The notes under the pieces were generated by a model, which saw only the letters and a program-made list of their open reading frames with translations, was not told where the DNA came from and did not search any database. The position numbers and the translations under genes are program-made. From Tannerella forsythia (GTDB lineage Bacteria > Bacteroidota > Bacteroidia > Bacteroidales > Tannerellaceae): 64,000 nt of DNA. Positions 26,738 to 35,029 of this stretch are shown piece by piece (the stretch's first letter is position 1; each line of letters begins with the position of its first letter). The stretch is from contig NZ_RQYN01000007.1 in the NCBI RefSeq assembly GCF_003860135.1, positions 1-64,000 of the forward strand. Direction: 5' to 3'.

Positions 26738-26775
26738 TCTTGCAACCGGCTTTGTTAGACAAACTGGTTGCAAGA
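26738..26775 (+). terminator. Terminator hairpin after the pirin gene
   Basis: Perfect 10-bp stem TCTTGCAACC (26738-26747) with GGTTGCAAGA (26766-26775), extended inwards by several pairs (TTTG with CAAA) across one bulge. It begins 22 bases after the stop codon. Confidence 0.8.
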
Positions 26776-26956
26776 CTTGTTTACCCCTTCGAGCTTCTGC
26801 TAAAAATGCATGCACAACAGCCATCCTACATCTTTACACACGGTCTTTCGTTATCACTCCAACAAGCTGACGAACAAAATATTTAACTGACATATTCCGT
26901 TAAAGAAAGATTGTTTATACTCGAAAAAGGTTATCGGACAAGTATAAAATTTGACG

Positions 26957-26964
26957 TATCTTTG
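26957..26964 (+). promoter_or_regulatory. -7 promoter box TATCTTTG for apbE
   Basis: Lies 26 bases before the ATG at 26990 and inside the longer open frame that begins at 26951, which argues for the downstream start. Confidence 0.65.
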
Positions 26965-26989
26965 CGCGAAAATTAACACAGAAAATACA

Positions 26990-28039
26990 ATGAATCCGAT
27001 AATGAAATTTTCTTCAGAGAAAACAAGCAAACGATGCGCTTTTCTCCGCTCTACCTTCCTTTTTTCGACAATCCTGTCGGTCATGTCGTGCCATTCTTCT
27101 CAACCTCAATATTACGAAGAGAGCGGAACGGTTTTTCATACGCTTTATCAGATTAAATACAAGTCGCCCGTGTTGTTAACCGAAAAAATCGACGCGGAGT
27201 TTCAGGCTTTTAATCTTTCGTTGAATCCCTTTAATCCCAACTCGATACTGGCCAAAGTAAACCGAAACGAAGAAGTGGAGGTCGACGATTGGTTCGTGAC
27301 CGTTTTTAACAAGGCGATGGAAGTATCCGCCCAGTCCCACGGAGCTTTCGATCCCACAGCTGCTCCGTTGATCAATCTGTGGGGATTTGGTTTTGAGCGA
27401 AAAGACAGCGTATCGCAACCCGTTATCGATAGTCTCTTAACGTTTGTCGGATATCGAAAAGTACGTCTCGAAGGCCGGAGTGTGGTCAAAGAAGACCCGC
27501 GTATCCAGCTTAATTTCTCTGCTCTTGCCAAAGGATATGCTTGCGATGTGATCGCTGCCCTCCTCGAACGTGAGGGAGTCGAAAATTATATGATCGACAT
27601 CGGTGGAGAAGTTGCTTCCAAAGGCTTGAATCCCAAAGGAGATTGCTGGCGCATCGGAATTAATAAGCCCGAAGACGATACGACAGGTATTAAAAACGAT
27701 ATCGGCCAAGTGGTGACGCTCTGTGGTAAGAAAGGAATGGCAACGTCGGGCAATTATCGTAATTTTTATATCAAAGAAGGCAAGAAATACGCCCATACGA
27801 TCGACCCTCGAACCGGCTATCCTTCGGAGCAAACCATCCTGAGTGCATCAATCATCGCTCCTGACTGTATGACGGCAGATGCATACGCCACGGCATTTAT
27901 GGCGATGGGCGTAGAAGCAGCCTGCCGCATGGCCGAAACGTTTCAGAATATCGAATATTATGTAATTTATTCGGACGAGACAGGACGGAACCTAATCAAA
28001 TATTCCAAGGGGATGGATTCGGCCATGGTGAGGCCTTAA
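26990..28039 (+). CDS. apbE: FAD:protein FMN transferase ApbE, lipoprotein
   Basis: 349 residues from the Met at 26990, a start set by the promoter box at 26957. The signal peptide has a lipobox (ILSVMSC), so the protein is anchored facing the periplasm. ApbE motifs: FDPTAAPLINLWGFG, LNFSALAKGYACD, MIDIGGEVASKG, MATSGNYRNFY, HTIDPRTGYPS and the metal-site DCMTADAYATAFM. It covalently attaches FMN to threonine of Na+-pumping NQR and Rnf subunits or related proteins. No target protein is encoded nearby, so it acts in trans. Confidence 0.94.
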   Translation: MNPIMKFSSEKTSKRCAFLRSTFLFSTILSVMSCHSSQPQYYEESGTVFHTLYQIKYKSPVLLTEKIDAEFQAFNLSLNPFNPNSILAKVNRNEEVEVDDWFVTVFNKAMEVSAQSHGAFDPTAAPLINLWGFGFERKDSVSQPVIDSLLTFVGYRKVRLEGRSVVKEDPRIQLNFSALAKGYACDVIAALLEREGVENYMIDIGGEVASKGLNPKGDCWRIGINKPEDDTTGIKNDIGQVVTLCGKKGMATSGNYRNFYIKEGKKYAHTIDPRTGYPSEQTILSASIIAPDCMTADAYATAFMAMGVEAACRMAETFQNIEYYVIYSDETGRNLIKYSKGMDSAMVRP

Positions 28040-28379
28040 AAAGAAAAAATCCCAGACTCACGTCTCGGATTCCTCGCATAAACCATTCATATACCACTAA
28101 AAAGACTTTATTATGAAATATTATGTCTGTGGATGCAAAGATAGACACAAGACAGGTGGTTCTGCAAGTTTTCAAGCCTCTATTGGACAAAGAAGCCGCC
28201 TTTGTTATCAAACGAACGGGTTTCGGGGTATAAAATGCGAGGGATCGGACTAAGTTGGAAAAAAGACGACAGAAGAATGCTAAAGCAATAACCGCCGGGT
28301 TTCTCTTCCGAAATGGAAACGTAAAGCCCGGCAGTCTTTAATCTGTCACCCCGACAAGCAATGTATCGGAGCGTTGATT
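28040..28379. other. Gap with no convincing gene
   Basis: Between apbE and the convergent metallophosphoesterase. The best frame on the plus strand, 28123-28233, would give 36 residues with mixed helix-like composition but has no recognisable motif or promoter. A hairpin candidate lies at 28294-28332. Confidence 0.5.
28294..28332. terminator. Hairpin candidate between convergent genes
   Basis: GCCGGGTTT (28294-28302) against AAAGCCCGGC (28323-28332), one bulged base, loop of 20 bases. It lies 48 bases after the stop of the minus-strand phosphoesterase. Confidence 0.45.
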
Positions 28380-29387
28380 CTAATTCTTCTGATCCGTAAA
28401 GTATTCGGGATATTTGAGGTCGTTGATAATAGCTCCACCACGCAGACGGATATACGTGCGGAAGCCTTTGACACCCTCCGTCAGTTCGATGATGCGGGCC
28501 CCATTCGGTTTCAGGTTGTTGTAAACCGTATTTCCCCCGCTGTAACGTCCGAAAGCCAACAAAATGCCATGCCACTGAACAGCGTAGTCGTTGTCATGAT
28601 CATGACCGACAAATACTCCTTCGATATCTTTCATCTCTTTCATCGCCACAAACATGCCCGAATTGAGTTTCGGTGACGAAGCAGCTTCCATACGTGTTCC
28701 GCAGAAGTGCGCATGCTCGTCCGAAGAGGCCTGATTAAATTCAGGGAACGGGATATGGAAGAAAGCCAATGAGGGAATGGGTACACCTCCGTTAGCACGT
28801 GTGAAAGACTCGCTTTGTGTGCGATACCAAGCAATTTGATCCGCTCTGATATAATCGTATCCCTTCACGTCTTCGAGTTTCGAATAGGCATTAGAGTCGA
28901 AGCAATACAATAGTTCGGCCGTTTTTCCGCTCGTAGCCGAGAGAATAGGCAAGATAAAATTGGTTACGCCATGGATGCCTTCAGCCGTAGCTGTCAAGTT
29001 GTAGGGCACGCTTTGAATCACCGTAAACAGTTCTTCACGGGACATGTCAAACTCGTCATCATGATTGCCATACGTTACGGCAAAAGGAATCTTTCGTTCG
29101 GAGATAGGCCTCAACACAGCACGCATACCGGCTTCGGCCGGCTTGCCATATATCACGTCGCCGGTGATGATGACCAGATCCGGCTTCTCGGCATCGAGCG
29201 TCTCGGCGATGTTTTCCAACGAGCCGGCCGAGCGCGGATCGCCGTCGATGTAATGCACATCGGTGAATTGAACGATTTTAAACTTCTTGTCTGCATTAAA
29301 TTTTAAAGCAGGTTGCTGCGCAGAAAGCAATATGCCTCCTCCGAAATACAACAGACTTGTCCAGAGCATTTTTTTCCAGTTTTTCAT
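28380..29387 (-). CDS. Exported calcineurin-like metallophosphoesterase
   Basis: 335 residues from the Met at 29387 (MKNWKKMLWTSLLYFGGGILLSAQ, a signal peptide). The frame reaches 29570, but the promoter box at 29454-29461 lies inside that extension. All metal-site motifs are present: QFTDVHYID (DxH), IITGDVIYG, VTYGNHDDE, FFHIPFPEF and GVFVGHDHDND. This is the single-domain family related to purple-acid-phosphatase-like Dcr2 enzymes. A periplasmic phosphatase or phosphodiesterase; substrate unknown. Divergent from the 7TM-HD gene. Confidence 0.9.
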   Translation of the reverse strand: MKNWKKMLWTSLLYFGGGILLSAQQPALKFNADKKFKIVQFTDVHYIDGDPRSAGSLENIAETLDAEKPDLVIITGDVIYGKPAEAGMRAVLRPISERKIPFAVTYGNHDDEFDMSREELFTVIQSVPYNLTATAEGIHGVTNFILPILSATSGKTAELLYCFDSNAYSKLEDVKGYDYIRADQIAWYRTQSESFTRANGGVPIPSLAFFHIPFPEFNQASSDEHAHFCGTRMEAASSPKLNSGMFVAMKEMKDIEGVFVGHDHDNDYAVQWHGILLAFGRYSGGNTVYNNLKPNGARIIELTEGVKGFRTYIRLRGGAIINDLKYPEYFTDQKN

Positions 29388-29453
29388 TTGTTCTGTCATT
29401 AGTAAGATGATTAAATAAACAATTTGTAGATGTCGATACAAAAGATCGGCACA

Positions 29454-29461
29454 CAAAGGTA
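29454..29461 (-). promoter_or_regulatory. -7 box TACCTTTG for the metallophosphoesterase
   Basis: TACCTTTG on the minus strand, giving a leader of about 60 bases to the start at 29387. Confidence 0.6.
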
Positions 29462-29498
29462 TGAAAAAATCGCAGAGAAGAATTATCGATATACTCTG

Positions 29499-29528
29499 TT
29501 TGCATCGCTTCCTTTTACCATATTTTTG
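29499..29528 (+). promoter_or_regulatory. Promoter of the 7TM-HD gene
   Basis: TTTG (29499-29502), 18 bases, TATTTTTG (29521-29528), 66 bases before the ATG at 29595. Confidence 0.6.
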
Positions 29529-29594
29529 CAGATATTGTTTTTTTGCGTACATTTCGCCCTGAAAACTCATAAATCGTTTGAGCAGAAGATACGT

Positions 29595-31619
29595 ATGAAG
29601 TCAAGGAAAGCAACTATACAATCGTTTCTCTTTTTTGCCGTTACGGCTGCGATCATCGCTTATTTTTTTCCGCGTGAAGGAAAATTTCCTTATCAGTTTC
29701 ACGAAGGTAAGCCGTGGCGGTACGACCTGCTGACAGCCCCGGGCGACTTCCCCATCTACAAGAACGATCAGGAAATCAAGGCCGAGAAAGACAGCATCAA
29801 AGCACGTTTCGAACCGTATTTCCGGCTGAAAGAAGATGTATCGAAAACGGTGCTGGAGAATCTGAAAAACGATTACCTCTCACAACATACGATGAGTACT
29901 CCGTTGTGGCAATACCTCAACCGTCAGATACAACAACTTTATAACCAAGGCATCGTGGCCGCTCCGGAACTGGAGAAGCTGGCTTCGGAAAATCGTACAC
30001 GCGTGAATGTACTGAAGAAAAACGTGGCCGTCGGGAGGAATGTAAGCGACTTCTATTCGCCTAAAACGGCTTACGAAAACATCATTCAAAATGCTCCCGA
30101 GCCGATGGATAAAGACGAATTGTGGTCGAGCAATTTCGAGCAGTATCTGGAGCCGAACCTCACGTATGATGCGGAAACATCGGACAAAGTATTGAACAAA
30201 AGGCTGCACGATGTTTCCCTCTCGATCGGAATGGTGCAGGCCGGCGAGCGGATCGTCGACCGAGGTGAGGTGGTGGATGCCGAAACGTACAACATCCTCC
30301 GCTCCCTGAAAATCATCCACGAAACGAAATCGGGCGGTAGTCGCCGATACGGAACGATCTGGGCAGGTCAGCTTGTACTCATCTTCGGTATCTTGTTCTG
30401 CTGCGCGTTATATTTTATCTCCTTCCGTCCCGAGATATTCTTTCGGCGCAACAACAACATCTTCATCCAACTCTGCATACTGGTACCTTGTCTGTTGACC
30501 GAGACATGCCTTAAATACGACCTGATCAATATCTATATCCTGCCGTTTGCCATCGTTCCGATCGTGGTTCGTACGTTCTTCGACTCGCACACAGCGCTCT
30601 TTACTCATCTGATTACGGTACTGCTTTGTTCGCTCATAGCCCCATTCCCGCACGAATTCCTGATGTTACAAACGATTGCGGGTATCGTCTTTATGGTCAG
30701 TCTGAAAGAATTAACGCAACGTTCTCAACTGATCCGGTGCGCTTTTTTTATCTCGCTCGCTTACGTGTTGTGTTACTTGGGGCTTGCGCTCTATCAGGAA
30801 GGCGATCTGAACAAAATCAACTGGCAGATGATGCTTTTCTTCGGCATCAGCTTTATTTTGCTGATGTTCTCGTACGTATTGATTTACATGCTCGAAAAGC
30901 TTTTCGGCTTCGTCTCACCCATCACGCTTGTCGAACTGTCGAACATCAATACACCGTTGCTGAAGAAACTTTCGGAAACGTGTCCCGGCACATTTCAGCA
31001 CTCCCTGCAAGTCTCCATTCTGGCTTCGGCGGCAGGAGCCAAGATCGGTGCAGATACCCAACTGATACGTACCGGTGCATTGTATCATGACATCGGGAAG
31101 ATGACGAGTCCTGCATTTTTCACCGAGAACCAGCACAAGCAGGTTGATCCGCACCTCAAGCTGTCGTACGAAGAAAGTGCGCAGATCATCATCAGCCATG
31201 TCACGGAGGGCATTAAAATGGCTGAAAAAGCGATGCTCCCGCGTGCCATCATCCATTTTATCCAGACACATCATGGGCGAGGCAAAACGAAATATTTCTA
31301 CCATTCATACAAAAACGCTTATCCCGACCAGCCCATCGACGAAGCGAAATTCACTTATCCGGGCCCCAACCCGTTTACGAAAGAAACAGCCATTCTGATG
31401 ATGGCCGACTCGATCGAAGCGGCATCGCGCAGCCTCAACGAATATACGGACGAACATATCGAAACACTCGTTCATAAGATTATCGACAGTCAGATTAATG
31501 ACGGCTTGCTACACAATGCTCCTTTGACATTTAAGGACATCGATGTCGTCAAAGCGACATTCATCGAAAAACTTAAGACGATGTATCACACCCGCATCAG
31601 TTATCCGGAGTTGAAATAA
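29595..31619 (+). CDS. 7TM-HD family membrane phosphodiesterase (PgpH/YqfF-like)
   Basis: 674 residues from the Met at 29595, where a basic N-terminus and first membrane helix begin; the longer frame starts upstream of the promoter. Order: one N-terminal helix (about 8-25), an extracytoplasmic domain (about 30-300), about seven membrane helices (about 315-490), then a cytoplasmic HD domain with QHSLQVSILASAAGA and GALYHDIGKM, and HHGRGKTKYF. PgpH proteins of this plan hydrolyse cyclic di-AMP; in Bacteroidetes this is inferred by homology. Confidence 0.93.
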   Translation: MKSRKATIQSFLFFAVTAAIIAYFFPREGKFPYQFHEGKPWRYDLLTAPGDFPIYKNDQEIKAEKDSIKARFEPYFRLKEDVSKTVLENLKNDYLSQHTMSTPLWQYLNRQIQQLYNQGIVAAPELEKLASENRTRVNVLKKNVAVGRNVSDFYSPKTAYENIIQNAPEPMDKDELWSSNFEQYLEPNLTYDAETSDKVLNKRLHDVSLSIGMVQAGERIVDRGEVVDAETYNILRSLKIIHETKSGGSRRYGTIWAGQLVLIFGILFCCALYFISFRPEIFFRRNNNIFIQLCILVPCLLTETCLKYDLINIYILPFAIVPIVVRTFFDSHTALFTHLITVLLCSLIAPFPHEFLMLQTIAGIVFMVSLKELTQRSQLIRCAFFISLAYVLCYLGLALYQEGDLNKINWQMMLFFGISFILLMFSYVLIYMLEKLFGFVSPITLVELSNINTPLLKKLSETCPGTFQHSLQVSILASAAGAKIGADTQLIRTGALYHDIGKMTSPAFFTENQHKQVDPHLKLSYEESAQIIISHVTEGIKMAEKAMLPRAIIHFIQTHHGRGKTKYFYHSYKNAYPDQPIDEAKFTYPGPNPFTKETAILMMADSIEAASRSLNEYTDEHIETLVHKIIDSQINDGLLHNAPLTFKDIDVVKATFIEKLKTMYHTRISYPELK

Positions 31620-31632
31620 CGGCTTATTGTCG

Positions 31633-31660
31633 GGGGTAGGAAGAGGCTCTCTCCTACCCG
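31633..31660. terminator. Bidirectional hairpin between convergent genes
   Basis: GGGTAGGA (31634-31641) pairs with TCCTACCC (31652-31659). It lies between the 7TM-HD stop (31619) and the HAD phosphatase stop (31668). No long T run on either side. Confidence 0.6.
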
Positions 31661-31667
31661 CTTGTCG

Positions 31668-32441
31668 CTAAATGATTCCGAAGTGGTGTAACGCCCGCGC
31701 AACTCCCCCATCATCGACGGCAGATGTGACATAATCGGCAGCCTGCTTCACCGTCTCATCCGAGTTGCCCATGGCTACTCCTACGCCGGCGTATCGAAGC
31801 ATGGAAATATCATTGCCACCATCGCCGACAGCCATCATTTCTTCAGGACGGATTCCGAAATACGTTCCTATCACTTGCAGTCCCACAGCTTTCTCAACAC
31901 CTTTTGCCACGACATCGGCAAACGTCGGGTACCAGCGCGTAGCAGTGCAATGAGGCATCTGCCGCATCACTTCCGGCTCGGCCTCTTCCGAAAAGAAGGC
32001 CGTCAGTTGGTAGATCTCGCGCTGCATCAATTCATCCATAGAAACGACAGGGCGCGGCGGGAAACAGATCAGTTCACGCATACGCTCCATGACGTCAGCC
32101 CGGGTATTGGCCGAAATAGCATCGGCCTCGACAAAAAAACAGGGAATAATCCCATTCTCTTCCTGATAACGGACAAAAGCCTCAATATCTTCCTTCGGAA
32201 TGCTTTTCCGGAAAATCACCTCATCGCCTACCAAACAACAGCTCCCGTTGAGAGTAATATATCCGTCGAATTCCATATCGCCAAGATTATGGATATCTCC
32301 GCGCTGGCGGCCGGTAGCCACGAAAAGTTTCACCCCCCGACGGCGTGCTTCACACAAAGCCGATGCCGTATCTTCCGGCATCCGGTGCGTATCGAAACTG
32401 ACCATGGTTCCGTCAATGTCTAAAAAAATCGCTTTAATCAT
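31668..32441 (-). CDS. Cof-type HAD-superfamily phosphatase
   Basis: 257 residues. Motif I FLDIDGTMVSFD (nucleophile Asp), motif II LFVATGRQ, motif IV VGDGGNDISMLRYAG, with a C2-type cap between (about 85-190), as in Cof/YidA sugar-phosphate or flavin phosphatases. Cytosolic; the substrate cannot be told. It has its own promoter box at 32463-32470. Confidence 0.93.
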   Translation of the reverse strand: MIKAIFLDIDGTMVSFDTHRMPEDTASALCEARRRGVKLFVATGRQRGDIHNLGDMEFDGYITLNGSCCLVGDEVIFRKSIPKEDIEAFVRYQEENGIIPCFFVEADAISANTRADVMERMRELICFPPRPVVSMDELMQREIYQLTAFFSEEAEPEVMRQMPHCTATRWYPTFADVVAKGVEKAVGLQVIGTYFGIRPEEMMAVGDGGNDISMLRYAGVGVAMGNSDETVKQAADYVTSAVDDGGVARALHHFGII

Positions 32442-32462
32442 CCGTAAATGCTATCGAGTGCG

Positions 32463-32470
32463 CAAACTTA
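32463..32470 (-). promoter_or_regulatory. -7 box TAAGTTTG for the HAD phosphatase
   Basis: TAAGTTTG on the minus strand, 21 bases before the start codon. Confidence 0.6.
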
Positions 32471-32581
32471 CATAAAATACATTTTTTATATGCCTTCCGA
32501 TAAAAATCGAGCCCCCCAACTGTTCTATAAATAATTAAAATATTGAAAGGCACAATCGTTTTACATCTAAAAATTATCTTT

Positions 32582-32770
32582 ATGAGAACAGTCAGCGGAC
32601 TCGATGTCCACAAAGATAGCATCTTTATGTGTATTGTGGACGAACAAAGCAAAAAAACAGAAAAAAAACTTGGCGTGACTGTACTGTCGAGCCTGAGAGA
32701 AACAGAGAACAAGCGTGGAAAGAATACAATGCCCGGATACTGCTCGATGCCCGCAAGAATGCGCAACTGA
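32582..32770 (+). pseudogene. IS110-family transposase, N-terminal remnant
   Basis: The frame starts MRTVSGLDVHKDSIFMCIV, the unmistakable beginning of IS110-family DEDD transposases (GLDVHKDS holds the first catalytic Asp), and runs for about 32 residues to KKLGV. Similarity then stops; the remaining residues are in a different context. The rest of the transposase, including its other acidic residues and the C-terminal Ser domain, is gone. A transposition-dead scar directly before a palindromic repeat array. Confidence 0.85.
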
Positions 32771-32790
32771 CACAATGGAACTTACGGTAA
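32671..32790 (+). pseudogene. C-terminal fragment of an unknown gene fused behind the IS110 remnant
   Basis: In another frame, the stretch 32689-32790 reads as a protein end rich in charged helix residues (EQAWKEYNARILLDARKN, then LTQWNLR and TAA). It overlaps the non-homologous tail of the IS110 frame, as expected if a deletion joined two genes. I do not recognise its parent. Confidence 0.4.
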
Positions 32791-32832
32791 AGTTGCGTCC
32801 CATGTAGTTTTGTTTCCGTTTTGATTCATACC

Positions 32833-33093
32833 GTTGTTGCACAATAACAGATATAAAATAGCTGTTTGAATGCCGGATACTCAGTTTCCAGGACAAAAAC
32901 AGCTGTTTGAATGCCGGATACTCAGTTTCCAGGGCAAAAACAGCTGTTTGAACGCCGGATACTCAGTTTCCAGAGCAAAAACAGCTGTTTGAAGGCCGGA
33001 TACTCAGTTTCCAGAGCAAAAACAGCTGTTTGAATGCTGGATACTCAGTTTCCAGGGCAAAAACAGCTGTTTGAACGCCGGATACTCGGTTTC
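32833..33093. repeat. Second palindromic array: one degenerate type 1 palindrome then six 41-bp type 2 units
   Basis: A worn type 1 palindrome (GTTGTTGCACAATAAC, 32833-32848) is followed by six units in exact 41-base register: the CAGCTG palindrome centres start at 32859 (one mismatch), 32900, 32941, 32982, 33023 and 33064. Each unit carries AAACAGCTGTTT and CCGGATACTCAGTTTCC. The order type 1 then type 2, and the orientation, match the array at 1-225. The last units differ by single bases, so the array has expanded locally. Between the IS110 remnant and aspS. Confidence 0.9.
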
Positions 33094-33204
33094 TACCCCT
33101 TGCAACAAGGAGATTGAACTTCGTGACGTCTCTTCGCCGTGTTTTTCTGCCTTTTTAAATACTTTTCGTTCGTCATTATGGTGCGGAATTTGAAAATTAT
33201 CCCT

Positions 33205-33212
33205 TACATTTG
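33205..33212 (+). promoter_or_regulatory. -7 box TACATTTG for aspS
   Basis: 34 bases before the aspS start. The 110 bases between the repeat array and this box hold nothing else I can name. Confidence 0.65.
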
Positions 33213-33246
33213 TGCGTTTTTTTAAAAAGAAATAAGTTTCAGAAAT

Positions 33247-35016
33247 ATGTATAGAACGAGAACTTGCGGCGAATTGCGCCTGTGCGACGAGGGACAAAAC
33301 GTGACATTGGCCGGTTGGGTACAGCGAACACGGAAAATGGGTGGCATGACCTTTATCGACCTGCGCGACCGGTACGGCATCACCCAGCTGGTATTTAACG
33401 AAGAAGTAAACGCTATGCTCTGTGAGCAGGCGAATAAGATCGGACGCGAATACGTTATTCAGGTCACCGGTACGGTTAAAGAACGTTCGAGCAAGAACAC
33501 CAATATCCCGACGGGCGAGATCGAGTTGATCGTTTCCGAACTGAACATTTTGAATGCGGCCATGACTCCGCCCTTCACCATCGAAGACGAGACGGACGGC
33601 GGCGACGACTTGCGGATGAAATACCGGTATTTGGATTTGCGCCGGAACATCGTCCGTAAAAATCTCGAACTGCGTCATCGCATGGCATTCGAAGTACGTC
33701 GATACCTCGATAACGAGCGTTTTCTCGAAGTTGAAACTCCCGTATTGGTTAATTCCACTCCCGAAGGAGCACGGGATTTCGTGGTTCCTTCGCGCATGAA
33801 TCCGGGACAGTTCTATGCACTGCCGCAATCGCCCCAGACGCTGAAACAGCTGCTGATGGTTTCGGGATTCGACCGTTATTTCCAGATCGTGAAATGTTTC
33901 CGCGACGAAGATTTACGTGCCGACCGTCAGCCGGAATTTACGCAGATCGACTGCGAAATGAGTTTCGTGGAGCAAGACGACGTGCTGAACATCTTCGAAG
34001 GACTGACGAAACATCTTTTTAAAACGTTGCTCGATACAACATTCGACGCACCGTTCCCGCGTATGACGTGGCACGATGCCATGAAATATTACGGGTCGGA
34101 CAAACCCGACGTGCGCTTCGGCATGAAATTCGTCGAACTGACCGAGATGCTCCAAGGAGCAGGTTTTCCGGTATTCGATAACGCGGCATATATCGGCGGT
34201 ATCTGTGCGCACGGAGCGGCAAGCTACACCCGTAAACAATTAGACGGATTGACCGATTTCGTTAAAAAGCCGCAAATCGGCGCCAAAGGACTTGTTTACG
34301 CTCGTGTAGAAGCCGACGGAAGCGTGAAATCGAGCGTCGACAAATTTTACTCGCAAGAGAAATTGCAGGAAGTCAAAGCAGCATTTGGTGCTCAACCGGG
34401 CGACCTGCTGTTGATTCTCTGCGGAGACGAAGTGAACAAGACGCGCAAACAACTCTGCGAACTGCGTCTGGAGATGGGAAATCAACTCGGGTTGCGCGAC
34501 AAAAACAAATTCGAGTGCCTCTGGATTGTCGATTTCCCGCTGCTCGAATGGAGCGAAGAAGATCAGCGCTTCTATGCCGTACATCATCCTTTTACCTCGC
34601 CCCGACCCGAAGATATTCCCTTGCTCGAAAACAATCCGAAAGCCGTTCGCGCCAACGCGTACGATTTGGTCATCAACGGCGTCGAAGTCGGTGGCGGTTC
34701 GATCCGTATCTACGACAGTCAGCTGCAAGACAAGATGTTCAACATACTTGGCTTTACGAAAGAACGGGCGCAGGAGCAGTTCGGCTTCCTGATGAACGCT
34801 TTCAAGTACGGCGCACCGCCGCACGGCGGTATCGCTTTCGGGTTAGACCGGGTGGTGTCTATTTTCGCCGGCCTCGATTCGATTCGCGACTGCATGGCGT
34901 TCCCGAAAAACAATTCCGGACGCGACGTGATGCTCGACGCACCCTCCGTGCTGGAAGAAAGTCAGTTGAAAGAGTTGCATCTGCGAATCGATCAAGCAAT
35001 TGACGGAGAATCATAA
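33247..35016 (+). CDS. aspS: Aspartyl-tRNA synthetase
   Basis: 589 residues, bacterial-type AspRS. N-terminal OB-fold anticodon domain (about 1-105; [23 protein letters not shown]), class II catalytic core with motif 2 ([18 protein letters not shown]), the bacterial GAD insertion (about 290-420) and motif 3 ([16 protein letters not shown]). Charges tRNA-Asp; whether it is discriminating cannot be said with certainty. Starts a run of housekeeping genes; the Nif3-like gene follows after 13 bases. Confidence 0.97.
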   Translation: MYRTRTCGELRLCDEGQNVTLAGWVQRTRKMGGMTFIDLRDRYGITQLVFNEEVNAMLCEQANKIGREYVIQVTGTVKERSSKNTNIPTGEIELIVSELNILNAAMTPPFTIEDETDGGDDLRMKYRYLDLRRNIVRKNLELRHRMAFEVRRYLDNERFLEVETPVLVNSTPEGARDFVVPSRMNPGQFYALPQSPQTLKQLLMVSGFDRYFQIVKCFRDEDLRADRQPEFTQIDCEMSFVEQDDVLNIFEGLTKHLFKTLLDTTFDAPFPRMTWHDAMKYYGSDKPDVRFGMKFVELTEMLQGAGFPVFDNAAYIGGICAHGAASYTRKQLDGLTDFVKKPQIGAKGLVYARVEADGSVKSSVDKFYSQEKLQEVKAAFGAQPGDLLLILCGDEVNKTRKQLCELRLEMGNQLGLRDKNKFECLWIVDFPLLEWSEEDQRFYAVHHPFTSPRPEDIPLLENNPKAVRANAYDLVINGVEVGGGSIRIYDSQLQDKMFNILGFTKERAQEQFGFLMNAFKYGAPPHGGIAFGLDRVVSIFAGLDSIRDCMAFPKNNSGRDVMLDAPSVLEESQLKELHLRIDQAIDGES

Positions 35017-35029
35017 AGAATCACGCGCC

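Noticed and set aside
28123-28233. 36-residue open frame
   Set aside because: No promoter, ribosome site or motif; kept only as part of the gap description.
32833-33093. CRISPR array
   Set aside because: Six units of 41 bp differ by only a few scattered bases, without unique spacers.
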